Origin: Micrococcales bacterium KH10
Lineage (GTDB): Bacteria; Actinomycetota; Actinomycetes; Actinomycetales; Cellulomonadaceae
Assembly: GCA_900188465.1 (NCBI GenBank)
Contig: FZPE01000002.1
Location: 377,489 to 441,488 of the forward strand
Reading direction: 5' to 3'
DNA: 64,000 nt
A program made the translations under genes and the position numbers. Shown here one piece after another: positions 36,382 through 45,394 of this stretch (positions within the stretch are counted from its first letter, which is position 1; the number at the start of each line of letters is the position of its first letter). Below the pieces are notes generated by a model. That model made no database searches and was not told where the DNA came from. It was given only the letters and a program-made list of their open reading frames with translations.

Positions 36382-36422
36382 CGGCGCGACAGGCTCCTGC
36401 CCGGCGGTGGCAGTGGTGGGGG

Positions 36423-36971
36423 TTAGCGGACTTCGCGCAGGAAGCGCATCGACGCGGCCTCCGCCAGCAGGCTCTGGTGCTCTTCCAGATACCGCCTCGG
36501 GATCTCCGCTTCGACCAGACCCTCCAAGAACCAAGTCGGCACGGCCCAGTCTTTGGCTTTCTGCTCCAGATCGACCGTCGAGGGTATCAGATCGGGGGCG
36601 TCCTGCATCCGCTCGGCCCAGACGATCAGGTTCTCGTCGTTCGGCGTGGTCTGGTTCCACTCCTGCCGGGCCTCGTCCAGCGGCAGGCTCGGGTCGCTGA
36701 CCCAGGCGAGTTGCTGCATCACGACCTCCTCCGCCATCCGTAGCGCCGTCATCCGGTGTGCCACGTCCTTGATATAAGTCTCTCTCGAAGAGGGCGTCTT
36801 GGCCAGCAACAACGGGCGGTTCGTCTCGATCTGTCGTGCCAGTTCGGTGATCTGGCCCTGCGCCTCCAGACCCAGCTCGGTAAAGAACCGGGTCGGGTTC
36901 TCGATCAACTGGAACCGTTGCGGCGCGTGCGTCTTCCAGTGCTGCATCGCCTGCATCCCGTACTTGTTCAC
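36423..36971 (-). CDS. Conserved ICE protein, unknown function
   Basis: A 182-residue protein beginning VNKYGMQAMQHWKTHAPQRF. It is mostly helical, with a conserved-looking core (YIKDVAHRMTALRMAEEVVM) and the C-terminal WFLEGLVEAEIPRRYLEEH. Proteins with this start are common just upstream of the COG4646 methylase-helicase in actinobacterial ICEs. The GTG start at 36971 lies after GGAGGGAGAG. The longer overlapping frame that continues into the methylase is a Gly/Arg/Asp-rich shadow. Confidence 0.75.
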   Translation of the reverse strand: MNKYGMQAMQHWKTHAPQRFQLIENPTRFFTELGLEAQGQITELARQIETNRPLLLAKTPSSRETYIKDVAHRMTALRMAEEVVMQQLAWVSDPSLPLDEARQEWNQTTPNDENLIVWAERMQDAPDLIPSTVDLEQKAKDWAVPTWFLEGLVEAEIPRRYLEEHQSLLAEAASMRFLREVR

Positions 36972-36983
36972 GCCTCTCTCCCT

Positions 36984-37108
36984 CCACGCCGGTCGCGGTT
37001 TCGGCTGCTTCGTTGATCTGTTCGTCGGCGGTCTGCTCGGCCAGCCCCCACAGGTCGAACTCCAGCTGACCGGGCGGCGCTTTCCGGCTCCTGCGGGCTA
37101 TCGGCCAT
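36984..37108 (-). pseudogene. Possible small gene broken by a frameshift
   Basis: An ATG at 37108 begins MADSPQEPES and then turns into an Arg-rich, unlikely sequence. A one-base shift at a GCCGCCC run near 37070 restores the protein-like stretch PGQLEFDLWGLAEQTADEQI, which then continues to the next gene without a start codon of its own. This suggests a small acidic protein with a +1 insertion or a sequencing error. It lies in the otherwise empty 224-nt gap between the VirD4 gene and the gene beginning VNKYG. Confidence 0.35.
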
Positions 37109-37195
37109 CACCTCCACCACACTCGTGCCGTTGTCGTTGCCGCCCGTGGCCGCAGGGTGCGGCCTGGGGGCAGCGGTCGGTGAGATAGGTGCGGC

Positions 37196-38986
37196 TCAGG
37201 TGCCATTCGTGCCTCGTTCCAGCAACGCCTCGATCTCGGTGCGATCAGCTTTGAGCCGGTCACCGTCGGGTCGTTTCGGCCACGCGCGCAGGTCGGTGAT
37301 GATCGGCGGGGCCGAGCGCAGCATCGTGACGGCGGTGCCGAACGGGAGGGTGCGGATGCGGTCGGGCGGCATGATCGGCACGCGCCTGATCGAGCGCTGA
37401 TTCGAGCGGGTGCCGTGATCGCCCAAGGTCACGCTGTCGGTGAACTCGTCGCGTTCGCCGATCAGCGCGGAGAGGTCTTGCAGATCGCGGGAGTTGGATG
37501 CGCCGCCGAGGATGATCTTGGTGATCGCCGCATCCCAGATCGCGTTGGCTTGGTTCTCGCTCCAGCGGTCACGCGCTTGGGCGAGGCTCTGGAGCACCGG
37601 CATGGTCGTGATGCCCGTGCCGCCGCCCTCGGCCATGAGGGTCGGCAGGCTCGGGAGCGGGCTGAGGTTGGCGATCTCATCCAAGGCGAGCAGCATGGGC
37701 GGGTCGAGGCGTGCGCCCGGTGAGCGTGCCGCCACGCGGCGGGCGGCTTCTACGAGGTCTTCCACGAACGCGGCCACCAACGCGGCGCTGGCACCGGCTC
37801 CGGCGCCGGTGGCGAGCAAGTAGAGGGTGCCCCGTTCGGCGATGAACTTTTCCGGGTCGAAGTCCTCGCCCTCACCGGGTGAGACCGCATCGAGCACGCG
37901 CGGGTCGGCCAGCGCGGACAGTGACAGCGACACGCCTTGCCAGATCGAGTCGCGCGTCCTGGGGTCTGAGTCGATCATCGCCTCCAAGGACTCGGCCCAG
38001 CCGCCCGCAGCGAGCGGGCTGTTCGTCAAGATCGCCACCGCATCGGCGGCGGCGGTCGGGTCGAGCGTCCACCGGAACAACTCCGAGGGTGGCCTGTGGT
38101 CGATCGCGGCCGCGTGCAGCAGAGCTTGCAGTGCGGAGCGGGTCTTGCCCTCCCAGAACCCGCCGCCCTCCACCCCGCCCGAGGACAGGCCAGTCGCTGA
38201 CGCCAGGCCGGTGGCGCGAATCATCGCCGTCAGCGGGTCTTCGCAGCCCCTGATCGGTGACCAGCGAAGCCCGGCGGGGATACCCTCGGCCAGATGCTGC
38301 GGGTCGAACACGGCTGTCGGGCCGACGCGTTGCCTCGCGCGCAGGCTCGCGGTGAGGTTGTCCGGGCGGGTCGAGGTCACCACCACCGAGCCAGGCGCAT
38401 CCAGAATCGCGGGGATGACGATATGGAGGCCCTTGCCCGAGCGGGGCGGGCCGATCAGCAGAATCGAGTCCTCCACCGACGCCCACACGTCGCGTCCGTG
38501 GGAGGTGCCGAGCCGGTAACCCACATCGGCAGGTGCCGGGCGTGCCAGAGAGGGGCGCAGGTTCGCAGCCCGCCCCAGCAGCGCCTTGGTCGACGCGGCT
38601 GCGGCGACGTCGTGTTTCGTGGCGATGCCGACGAGCCGGTGCGGGTCTTGCGCACTCTTGCGCGACTGGCGGCGCAGTAGCGTCCAGACCCAGGTGATCG
38701 CCGCCGCCAGCATCCCCAGGAGCACAACCGCGACAATCCAGTACGCGACGACGTTCAGGCCCTCGGCCTCCAGCGCGGTCGCCGGGTCGCCGGGGTTGAA
38801 CAGCACGCCGACACCGGCGGCGGGGCCGGCTACGGGCTGGGCGGTGCCGGTGAGGAACGCCGCCACTGACCCGGCCCCGCGCAGCAGCAGCGCGAGCGCG
38901 AACACTCCGACGAGGGCGATCATGGCCGTGTTGGTCAGCTCGTCACCGAACGAGCCGGTCTGCCTGCCCGGTGTCGGGGCGCTCAT
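37196..38986 (-). CDS. VirD4/TraG-type coupling protein
   Basis: A 596-residue type IV coupling ATPase that links the relaxase-DNA complex to the transfer channel. Two N-terminal membrane helices (about 20-40 and 78-102) precede Walker A IGPPRSGKGLH (179-188). Walker B is MLLALDEIANLSPLPSL, followed by the TraG/TraM-recognition region GGTGITTMPVLQSLAQARDR. The ATG overlaps the preceding stop (ATGA). The frame upstream of it is a shadow. Confidence 0.92.
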   Translation of the reverse strand: MSAPTPGRQTGSFGDELTNTAMIALVGVFALALLLRGAGSVAAFLTGTAQPVAGPAAGVGVLFNPGDPATALEAEGLNVVAYWIVAVVLLGMLAAAITWVWTLLRRQSRKSAQDPHRLVGIATKHDVAAAASTKALLGRAANLRPSLARPAPADVGYRLGTSHGRDVWASVEDSILLIGPPRSGKGLHIVIPAILDAPGSVVVTSTRPDNLTASLRARQRVGPTAVFDPQHLAEGIPAGLRWSPIRGCEDPLTAMIRATGLASATGLSSGGVEGGGFWEGKTRSALQALLHAAAIDHRPPSELFRWTLDPTAAADAVAILTNSPLAAGGWAESLEAMIDSDPRTRDSIWQGVSLSLSALADPRVLDAVSPGEGEDFDPEKFIAERGTLYLLATGAGAGASAALVAAFVEDLVEAARRVAARSPGARLDPPMLLALDEIANLSPLPSLPTLMAEGGGTGITTMPVLQSLAQARDRWSENQANAIWDAAITKIILGGASNSRDLQDLSALIGERDEFTDSVTLGDHGTRSNQRSIRRVPIMPPDRIRTLPFGTAVTMLRSAPPIITDLRAWPKRPDGDRLKADRTEIEALLERGTNGT

Positions 38987-39501
38987 GACAGGCTCCGCAC
39001 GACGAACGTGCCCGAGACCCGGCCCACGAGCACAACCTCGCAGCCAAGGTCGAAATGGTCGTGGGCCAGGTCGATGAGCGCGCGGGCGGTGCCGGTCGGG
39101 GCGGCGTCGGTGTGCCGGATGATGCGGCACACCGCAATGTCCTCACCGGGCACGAAGCCATCCCCGGTCACTTCCAGCAACCGGGGCGCATCCGCCGCCG
39201 GTTCGGGTTCCGGCAGGGCCAGAGCGGGAGGGTTCTTGCGGGCGGTGGCGGTGATGATGTCGGTGAACGTCGAACCGTCGGCCTCGGTGACCTCGACCCG
39301 CGCCGGAATCATCCGCTCGGCAGTGACCTGATCGATGATCCGCGCGAACGAACCGCGCCGCCACACTCCCTCGGCGACCGGCGGGGCGAGGGGTTCCCCG
39401 TCGACGGTGGCGCTCACCGTGCCGTCGTCGTGCACGTCGAGGCGAATGACCGGCATCGACACCGGCGCGGGAACAGGGCTTGTTGTGGGAGATTTTCTCA
39501 T
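38983..39501 (-). CDS. Conserved ICE protein upstream of the coupling protein
   Basis: A 172-residue soluble protein with two similar-sized halves. The first is beta-rich (PVIRLDVHDDGTVSATVDGE), with RIIDQVTAERMIPARVEVTE. The second carries GEDIAVCRIIRHTDAAPTGT and ends VVLVGRVSGTFVVRSLS. I recognise no catalytic motif. Coupling to VirD4 by an ATGA overlap suggests an accessory transfer role. Confidence 0.72.
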   Translation of the reverse strand: MRKSPTTSPVPAPVSMPVIRLDVHDDGTVSATVDGEPLAPPVAEGVWRRGSFARIIDQVTAERMIPARVEVTEADGSTFTDIITATARKNPPALALPEPEPAADAPRLLEVTGDGFVPGEDIAVCRIIRHTDAAPTGTARALIDLAHDHFDLGCEVVLVGRVSGTFVVRSLS

Positions 39502-39537
39502 GCCAGCCAGGTGCGCCCGCTGTATCCCGTTGGCGCC

Positions 39538-39813
39538 TCAGCGGGGGTCGATGTAGTTGAGCGTTCCGGTGTCGTATCCGATGAGCGCCAGGGCTTCCCA
39601 ACGAGGCGGAAGGTCGGCGGCAGTAATGGTTGTTTGAACCTCGCCGTGTCGGTCGGCCTCGGCGCTACGGAGCAGAACGGCGACGCCGACGGTCTCCCCA
39701 GGCTCGAACATGCGCCCTTCGATTTCGTAGGGTGCAGCAGGGCGAAGAGAGAACGCGGATGCTGAGTCTTGTTTCATGACAGTCAGGTGCGTCAACGGTT
39801 CGTCGTGGTTCAT
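39538..39813 (-). CDS. Small hypothetical protein downstream of the VirB4 gene
   Basis: A 91-residue protein starting MNHDEPLTHLTVMKQDSASA, whose ATG overlaps the VirB4 stop by 4 nt. An internal ATG at 39777 is an alternative start. The sequence is acidic (MFEPGETVGVAVLLRSAEAD) with the C-terminus DTGTLNYIDPR. No domain is recognised. The longer frame upstream is a shadow of the VirB4 gene. Confidence 0.6.
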   Translation of the reverse strand: MNHDEPLTHLTVMKQDSASAFSLRPAAPYEIEGRMFEPGETVGVAVLLRSAEADRHGEVQTTITAADLPPRWEALALIGYDTGTLNYIDPR

Positions 39814-41309
39814 GGGGTGCCGCCGGGAGTCAGCCCCGATGCTCTGGCGCTCGTGTCGAACAATTCCAGCTCGGCGGGGTGCAACTGCTGCTGCACAACG
39901 AAGCTGCGTTCCTTGATGCGCCACAGGCCCTGCCCGACGCCGAGCGAGGGCAATAGTTTCCGCTCGGTGGTCGTCAGACCGAGGGTCTTGGCGGTGACGC
40001 CCAGCTGGTCGCTCTCTTGCCGGTAGATCACGCGCGTCTCTGCGTTCGCGAGCAGGCTGTTGGCGAGCGAGCGCATCGCGGAACCGGCGTCGCCGACGTT
40101 TTCCAGGTCGGTCAGCTTGTGGAAGATCAAGGCGTTGGCGATGCCGTAGTGCCGGGCGAGCCGCCAGTGCGCGTCCATCCTTTTCAGCAAGGACGGGTGC
40201 GACATCAGACGCCACGCCTCGTCGTAGATCACCCATCGCTGCCCGCCCGCCGGGTCGAGCAGCGCTGATTCCATCCATGCCGAGCAACAGGTCATGAGTG
40301 CGCTGATGAGCGTGCTGTTCTCCGTCACCCGCGAAAGGTCGAGGCTCATCATCGGCAGCGTCGGGTCAAACTGCACTGTCGAGGGGCCGTCGAACAATCC
40401 CGCGAGGTCACCGGCAACCAGCCGCCTCAAGGCGTGACCGACGATACGGCCATCCTCAGTCAACCGCCCGTCGCTGTCGTCGGACGGAGTGAGGATGCGG
40501 TCAACGACCATTGGCAGAATCGGCACCGCGTTCTCTCGCACAGTCGCGGTCAGTGCCGTGTCGATCGCGGTGTGCTCCAGCGGTGTGAGGGCACGGCCCA
40601 GGACGACCTCGGCCAGCGCGCCGATGAGGTCGCGGCGGCGCGCGGTCACGGTGCTCTCCCACTCGGCGTCGGTGAAGTGGGAGGGCCGGTAGCCCTCGTC
40701 CAAGGGATTGAGCCTGTTTGCCATGCCGTGCCCGAGCGCGATCGCGCGTCCGCCGACGGCTTCCGCGACGGCGGTATGTTCTCCTTTCGGGTCGCCCGGC
40801 ACGTACACGCGCCTGCCGAACGGCAGGCTGCGGGTGTAGAGCGACTTGGCGAGCGAGGACTTCCCCGAGCCGACGATTCCGGCCAGCACGACGTTCGGTG
40901 CGGTGATGACGCCGTTGGCGTATAGCACCCACGGGTCGTACACGAACGAACCGCCGCTGTAGAGGTCTTGGCCGACGAAGACGCCGGAAGAGCCGAGGCC
41001 ACCCTCGGCGACGAACGGGTACGCCCCGGACAAGGTGGCACTGGTGTCTTGGTGGCGAGGTAAGCGGAAGCGGCCCGGTGTGCGCAGCATCGACGGGCCA
41101 GGTTCGCCTGCGGCGGGCAGATACTGGCGCGCGGCGCGCTCGGCCTTCTCCGCTTCCGCTCGGGCCTTCGCCTCGTCCATGCGCTGCTGCCGCTGCTCGT
41201 GGTGCAGCTGGTTCGCGGCCTGGCGTCGCTGCTTGCGGTAGCGTCGCCGTTCGCTGGCTGGGGCGACCAGCACCGAGGCGTGCAGCTTCTCATCGTCGGT
41301 GCGGCTCAT
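39810..41309 (-). CDS. VirB4/TraC-like conjugation ATPase
   Basis: A 499-residue ATPase that powers the type IV secretion channel. A basic, Glu/Arg-rich helical N-terminus (30-60) is followed by Walker A AGIVGSGKSSLAKSL (143-157), DPKGEHTAVAEAVGG, Walker B-like RWVIYDEAWRLM and ANALIFHKLTDLENVGD. It lacks the long N-terminal VirB4 domain; that part appears to be supplied by the upstream SCO6880-like protein, a split known in actinobacterial systems. It is coupled on both sides by 4-nt overlaps. Confidence 0.9.
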   Translation of the reverse strand: MSRTDDEKLHASVLVAPASERRRYRKQRRQAANQLHHEQRQQRMDEAKARAEAEKAERAARQYLPAAGEPGPSMLRTPGRFRLPRHQDTSATLSGAYPFVAEGGLGSSGVFVGQDLYSGGSFVYDPWVLYANGVITAPNVVLAGIVGSGKSSLAKSLYTRSLPFGRRVYVPGDPKGEHTAVAEAVGGRAIALGHGMANRLNPLDEGYRPSHFTDAEWESTVTARRRDLIGALAEVVLGRALTPLEHTAIDTALTATVRENAVPILPMVVDRILTPSDDSDGRLTEDGRIVGHALRRLVAGDLAGLFDGPSTVQFDPTLPMMSLDLSRVTENSTLISALMTCCSAWMESALLDPAGGQRWVIYDEAWRLMSHPSLLKRMDAHWRLARHYGIANALIFHKLTDLENVGDAGSAMRSLANSLLANAETRVIYRQESDQLGVTAKTLGLTTTERKLLPSLGVGQGLWRIKERSFVVQQQLHPAELELFDTSARASGLTPGGTP

Positions 41310-41803
41310 CGCCCCAACCCCCGGTCGCGCTTGATGTCCGTGATGCGGTCAGGGGTGAACCATGACTCGTCGCCGCGTACCCGGTTCCGGCGCTCATCAA
41401 GCGCTCGCCGCGCGGTCTCGGCGTTCGCTGCGTCCTGCGCAGGGCCGGTGTTCTGTGGTCGCTGCCAGGCGATGCGTCGCAGGTGCCCGGATGCCTGATC
41501 GAGCACAGTCTCGGCGGCGCTGACGTGTCCTGCGGCCTGCCGGAGTGCGTCGGCGGCGGCCCAGGCGTCGGCAGCGCCGAGGCCCAGGTCACCGTCATCG
41601 TGGGCGGCGCGATCTTGATGGGTGAGGCTTGCCCCACCGAGTTGGATGAGCGACTGTTCGAGCGAGCGTGCCGCGCCGAGTAGTTCGCCGACGATGCCGT
41701 AGAGCTTGTCGGGGTCTTCGATGCGGATGGTGGCGTGCGCGAGACCGCGCAACGCTTGGCGGGCTTCCTCTGCGTCGGCGGTCGGGTCGTTGAACGTGGG
41801 CAT
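41306..41803 (-). CDS. Helical accessory protein of the transfer operon
   Basis: A 165-residue protein with a TGGAGG ribosome binding site. It is Ala-rich and helical (DAEEARQALRGLAHATIRIE, AADAWAAADALRQAAGHVSA), with a basic C-terminus containing PDRITDIKRDRGLGR. No known domain is recognised. It is coupled to the VirB4 gene by an ATGA overlap. It occupies the slot between the SCO6880-like and VirB4-like genes. Confidence 0.7.
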   Translation of the reverse strand: MPTFNDPTADAEEARQALRGLAHATIRIEDPDKLYGIVGELLGAARSLEQSLIQLGGASLTHQDRAAHDDGDLGLGAADAWAAADALRQAAGHVSAAETVLDQASGHLRRIAWQRPQNTGPAQDAANAETARRALDERRNRVRGDESWFTPDRITDIKRDRGLGR

Positions 41804-41855
41804 GTCGGGCCTCCAGATGAATTGGTGCGGGTGGCTTCTTGGTGCGCTCGACGGC

Positions 41856-43328
41856 TCAGACCTTGCGGCACAGCGGCAGGGCGGCGGCGGTGAACGCTTG
41901 CGCCTGCTGGCCAACCAACACACGGGTCTCGCAGGAGGCTTGGATGGCGGCCTGCTCGATCGCGGCGACCGCCGCTTCCAGTTCCTCGAGCGAGTCGGCC
42001 GAAACGGAGATCAGGCCGGTGTAGCGGAGCACTCCATGCCCGGCGGTGAGGTCTGCCTCCTGCTGGAGCACGTCGTGGTACTCGGCGGTCTGGGAAGCGT
42101 CTTCGATCTGCCCGATGCGGGCACGATGGGCGGCGTCGCTGATGTACTCGGTCTTCTTGCGGCGAATGTCGCGCGCGGCCTGATCGGTGCGCAGCGGGGT
42201 ACAGATCAGCGAGAACGCCCGGTGGATGCCACTGGACAGCAGCACGGGTGAGAGGAACCCCGGATGCACCATCGAGCGCGGCCACTCTGAAATCCAGACC
42301 ACACAGTGATAGGCCGAGTCGCTGCGCAGATGCCCCCACGACTCGGTGACCGCGACCGGACCTGCGGTGGCGAGGTCGTGGCCGAGGTCGCCGTGGCGTT
42401 CCAGCGTCGCGGCGATAGCCGGGTCATACGCCGAGCGCAGGATGACCGCGATCTGCCCGGTGCCCAGCCACCCCTTGCTCGTCAGGTCTGCCGAGCGGAG
42501 CGCCGCCGACAGGGTGCCCATCTCCTGTCGCAGCACGGCGGCTGCGCCCTTGATGCCGCCGCCAGCGGTGCGGATCTGTCGGGCGGCGGCGCGCATGTCC
42601 AGGCTCAGGCTGAGCGTGGTCGCGTGACGCTCGCCCGCAGGCCCGGCCCGGTCGATCAGTTCCTGATAGGTCGTCGCCGCCCACGAGCCGTCAGCGGTGC
42701 CGTGCGCGGCCCACCACTCGGCCAGGCCCTGCCCGGAGTCCGGCAGGGTGCGTTCCAGCACTTGCAGGGTGGCGATGCGCCCGGAGCGGCATACGGTCGC
42801 CAGCACCCGGCCCCACGCGGTCACCCGGCGTTCCTGCTCGCCGGGGTCGAGCAGCACGAACGCAGGATGAGTGATCTCGGTGACGACGGTGAGGGTTCCG
42901 GCGGTCGGGTCGTGCACCATCCCGGCCCCGGTCTCGGGGTCGGTGTACTCGCGCAGCCTCGCCATGTCGCCGGGCAGCGCGAGCGTCCCGGCAGGGCGTG
43001 GGGTGACGATCCTGCGCCGGTAAGCCAGTTGCCTGCCGGTGCTGCGCCACAGCCACCAGCAGGCCACCGGCAGCCACTCCACCAGCGGGCGGCCCGCGAC
43101 CGGAATCCAGGTGATCGCAGCTGCCAGTACCCAGACGGGCGCGGTGATGAGGAACAGGACGCCGCCGCCGCCGTAGAACGCGGCCACGAGGCTCGCCCCA
43201 CCGACACCGAGGGTGATCAGCTGCGACAATGACAGGCCGAGCAGGATGCCGCGCCTGGTGAGGCGGGAGAACTTCACGGGCACCAGCTCGCCGCCGCTGC
43301 GCTCGTGGGCCGTTTCAGTGCTGGGCAT
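41856..43328 (-). CDS. SCO6880-family conjugation protein (VirB3/VirB4-N-like)
   Basis: A 490-residue protein. Residues 25-90 hold a VirB3-like hairpin of two membrane helices (GILLGLSLSQLITLGVGGAS, VLFLITAPVWVLAAAITW). A large cytoplasmic domain resembling the N-terminal part of VirB4 follows, including YHCVVWISEWPRSMVHPGFL. It has no Walker A, consistent with a split VirB4 whose ATPase is the gene downstream. SCO6880-type proteins mark actinobacterial type IV systems. Confidence 0.87.
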   Translation of the reverse strand: MPSTETAHERSGGELVPVKFSRLTRRGILLGLSLSQLITLGVGGASLVAAFYGGGGVLFLITAPVWVLAAAITWIPVAGRPLVEWLPVACWWLWRSTGRQLAYRRRIVTPRPAGTLALPGDMARLREYTDPETGAGMVHDPTAGTLTVVTEITHPAFVLLDPGEQERRVTAWGRVLATVCRSGRIATLQVLERTLPDSGQGLAEWWAAHGTADGSWAATTYQELIDRAGPAGERHATTLSLSLDMRAAARQIRTAGGGIKGAAAVLRQEMGTLSAALRSADLTSKGWLGTGQIAVILRSAYDPAIAATLERHGDLGHDLATAGPVAVTESWGHLRSDSAYHCVVWISEWPRSMVHPGFLSPVLLSSGIHRAFSLICTPLRTDQAARDIRRKKTEYISDAAHRARIGQIEDASQTAEYHDVLQQEADLTAGHGVLRYTGLISVSADSLEELEAAVAAIEQAAIQASCETRVLVGQQAQAFTAAALPLCRKV

Positions 43329-43334
43329 GACAGG

Positions 43335-44696
43335 TCACTCCTTCGTCGGCGTGGGCTTCGGCGGTGGCGGGGAACTGTTCGGGCTCTTCGGCAGCGGTTG
43401 CGACGGCGGTGGTGCGTGCGGGGTGACCGGGGCTTGCCCTGACTGCTCGGCACCGCTTGCGGCTTGATCGGCTTGACCAGCGAGCGCCTGGCCCGCTTTC
43501 GGCCCGGCGGTCGCGGCTGCTTTGACCACAGCGGCACCCGCCACGACCCCGGCAGCGATCGGCCCGGCCGCCGCCGCACCACCACCGGCACCTGCGGCTC
43601 CGGCAGAACCACCCGAACCTGCGCCAGCACCGCCAGTTGAGGACGGCGGAGGCGTGGGCTTCGCCTTGGGGCCACCCCCAGCTCCGCCGCTTCCGCCGCT
43701 GGGTTTCTTGTCGCCGCCATTGCTGCCTTCGTCGAGCACCTTCTTCGGGTCGCCGCCCTGCGGCTTGCCCGGCGTCGGCACGGGTCGGTTGAGTGCGCTC
43801 TTGGCCTCCTGCTCGGTGCCCATCGAGTTGTAGAGGTCGAAGCCGATGAACGACAGGAACCGGTACGTCATGTACGGCGCGAATCCGGCCAGCGCCATCA
43901 GCACAACCCCGGCGAGGGGGTCGGCGATGTTCGACAGGTCGCCGTCGATCGGGGCCGACACCTGAGTGACGGCGACCAGCAGGATCACGACGAGTACGAG
44001 CTTGGACAGGATCAGCGCGATGACGAACATCGCCCACTTGGAGATCCACCCGCGTGTGGCATCCCACGAGGCACCGGCGAACGCGAACGGGGCCAACACC
44101 ACCGCGACCAGCAGTAGCGCCTTGCGGATGAGCAGCGACAGCCAGACAATCGCGGCGGCTGCGATGGCGAGGGAGGCGAGGAAGATCGTCAGAATCGCTC
44201 CGACACCGGGAGTACCGACGTTTAGCGCGGTCAGCCCGGCAACGAGGATGGCGATCTTGTCGCCCATCGTCTCGGTGGTCTCGCCTGCGGCTTGGATGAT
44301 CCCGACCGCGAGCTGGTCGGTGATCTCCAGCAGCAGGGCTGTGAGGGTGATGACCACGAAGGAGCCGAGCACGCTCTTGGCCAGACCCAGGGCAGCTCGG
44401 GAGAGGGCGGCGGGTTCTCGGCGGATCATGCCGGTGATCAGTTGCAGGCAGAAGAACAGCAACATGACGAACACGGCGATACCGAAGATCAGGTTGTACA
44501 CGCCCACGTACTCGCCGCTGGTGACGTCGACCAGCGTGGTGGTATCGAAGACCGTCCACACGGCCTCGAAGAGCCAGCCGGCGGCTTCGCCCAACGCGCT
44601 GGCGAGCCAGTCGAACGGTGCCGAGATCAACGACGCGGCAGCCTCGCCAGCGGTGTCGCAGACGGTAGAGATGACGGGGATATCGCACACGCCCAT
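43335..44696 (-). CDS. TrbL/VirB6-like polytopic channel protein
   Basis: A 453-residue protein from an ATG 6 nt after AAGGAGG. It has an N-terminal amphipathic part with cysteines (MGVCDIPVISTVCDTAGEAA), then about 6-7 membrane helices. The long C-terminal tail, from about 290, is rich in Gly, Ala, Pro and Ser and probably disordered. This layout fits the inner-membrane channel component VirB6/TrbL. The frame upstream of this ATG is a shadow. Confidence 0.87.
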   Translation of the reverse strand: MGVCDIPVISTVCDTAGEAAASLISAPFDWLASALGEAAGWLFEAVWTVFDTTTLVDVTSGEYVGVYNLIFGIAVFVMLLFFCLQLITGMIRREPAALSRAALGLAKSVLGSFVVITLTALLLEITDQLAVGIIQAAGETTETMGDKIAILVAGLTALNVGTPGVGAILTIFLASLAIAAAAIVWLSLLIRKALLLVAVVLAPFAFAGASWDATRGWISKWAMFVIALILSKLVLVVILLVAVTQVSAPIDGDLSNIADPLAGVVLMALAGFAPYMTYRFLSFIGFDLYNSMGTEQEAKSALNRPVPTPGKPQGGDPKKVLDEGSNGGDKKPSGGSGGAGGGPKAKPTPPPSSTGGAGAGSGGSAGAAGAGGGAAAAGPIAAGVVAGAAVVKAAATAGPKAGQALAGQADQAASGAEQSGQAPVTPHAPPPSQPLPKSPNSSPPPPKPTPTKE

Positions 44697-44734
44697 CACG
44701 AGCCTCCTTGTGGTTCGGAGATGGATGGGTCGGA

Positions 44735-45004
44735 TTAGACGGTTTGGCCGACGCCCCAGAAGAAGTTGATGAGCGTGACGGATGCGCCGCAGACGACGGC
44801 GGCGCCGCACGAGACCAAGACGCCGATCTTGCCCCGGCCTGCCAGATGCGGGTTGGAGGAGTTGGAGCCGTAGGCCCAGATGATCGCGGAGACGATCAGC
44901 GCCAGAACGGACAGGATCAGGCCCACGGTCATGACCGCGCCGACGATGGTGCGCAGCTGCTCGATTCCCGGCAAGCCGCTGGAGTTGGGGTCGATGTGGA
45001 TCAC
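44735..45004 (-). CDS. DUF6112 pilin-like protein 1
   Basis: An 89-residue protein beginning MIHIDPNSSGLPGIEQLRTI with two membrane helices and a short loop (YGSNSSNPHLAGRGKIGVLV), like VirB2/TrbC-type subunits. It lies directly upstream of the VirB6-like gene. It is paralogous to the protein encoded just before it in the operon. Confidence 0.85.
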   Translation of the reverse strand: MIHIDPNSSGLPGIEQLRTIVGAVMTVGLILSVLALIVSAIIWAYGSNSSNPHLAGRGKIGVLVSCGAAVVCGASVTLINFFWGVGQTV

Positions 45005-45116
45005 GGCAGTTCTCCTTTACGAGGCGATGGATGGTTCTGCCATCAGGTGCTCCCCGCTGCCACACGCACGAGAAGCGCCCGCCCCGGACGGGGCGGGCGC
45101 TCAGAATCCGGGCGGG

Positions 45117-45383
45117 TCAGAGTTGCTGGCCGACGCCGATCAGCCAGTTCATCCACGCGACACCTGCACCGGCGAGGATTGCGCCGCCGAGGGAGACCAG
45201 CACCCCGATGCGGCCTTTGGCGGCGGCGGAATAGTTGCCGGTGCTCGATGAGACCGCCCAGATGATCGCCGAGACGATCAGCATCAGCACCGCGATCACG
45301 AGCGCGAACATCAGTAGCGCTCCGACGACCTCTCGTAGATCGCTGATACCGGCCAGTCCGTCGAAGTCGGGAAACACGTCCAT
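45117..45383 (-). CDS. DUF6112 pilin-like protein 2
   Basis: An 88-residue protein beginning MDVFPDFDGLAGISDLREVV. It has the same two-helix layout and the shared core LIVSAIIWA-x-SS and KGRIGVLVS as the next gene. It ends WMNWLIGVGQQL against INFFWGVGQTV in the paralogue. The two genes look like an old tandem duplication of a VirB2-like subunit. Confidence 0.85.
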   Translation of the reverse strand: MDVFPDFDGLAGISDLREVVGALLMFALVIAVLMLIVSAIIWAVSSSTGNYSAAAKGRIGVLVSLGGAILAGAGVAWMNWLIGVGQQL

Positions 45384-45394
45384 GACGCACCCCG

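Noticed and set aside
36382-36987. N-terminal extension of the methylase-helicase frame upstream of 36381
   Set aside because: It is Gly/Arg/Asp-rich low-quality sequence that overlaps the well-formed gene at 36423-36971 in another phase, so it is a shadow.
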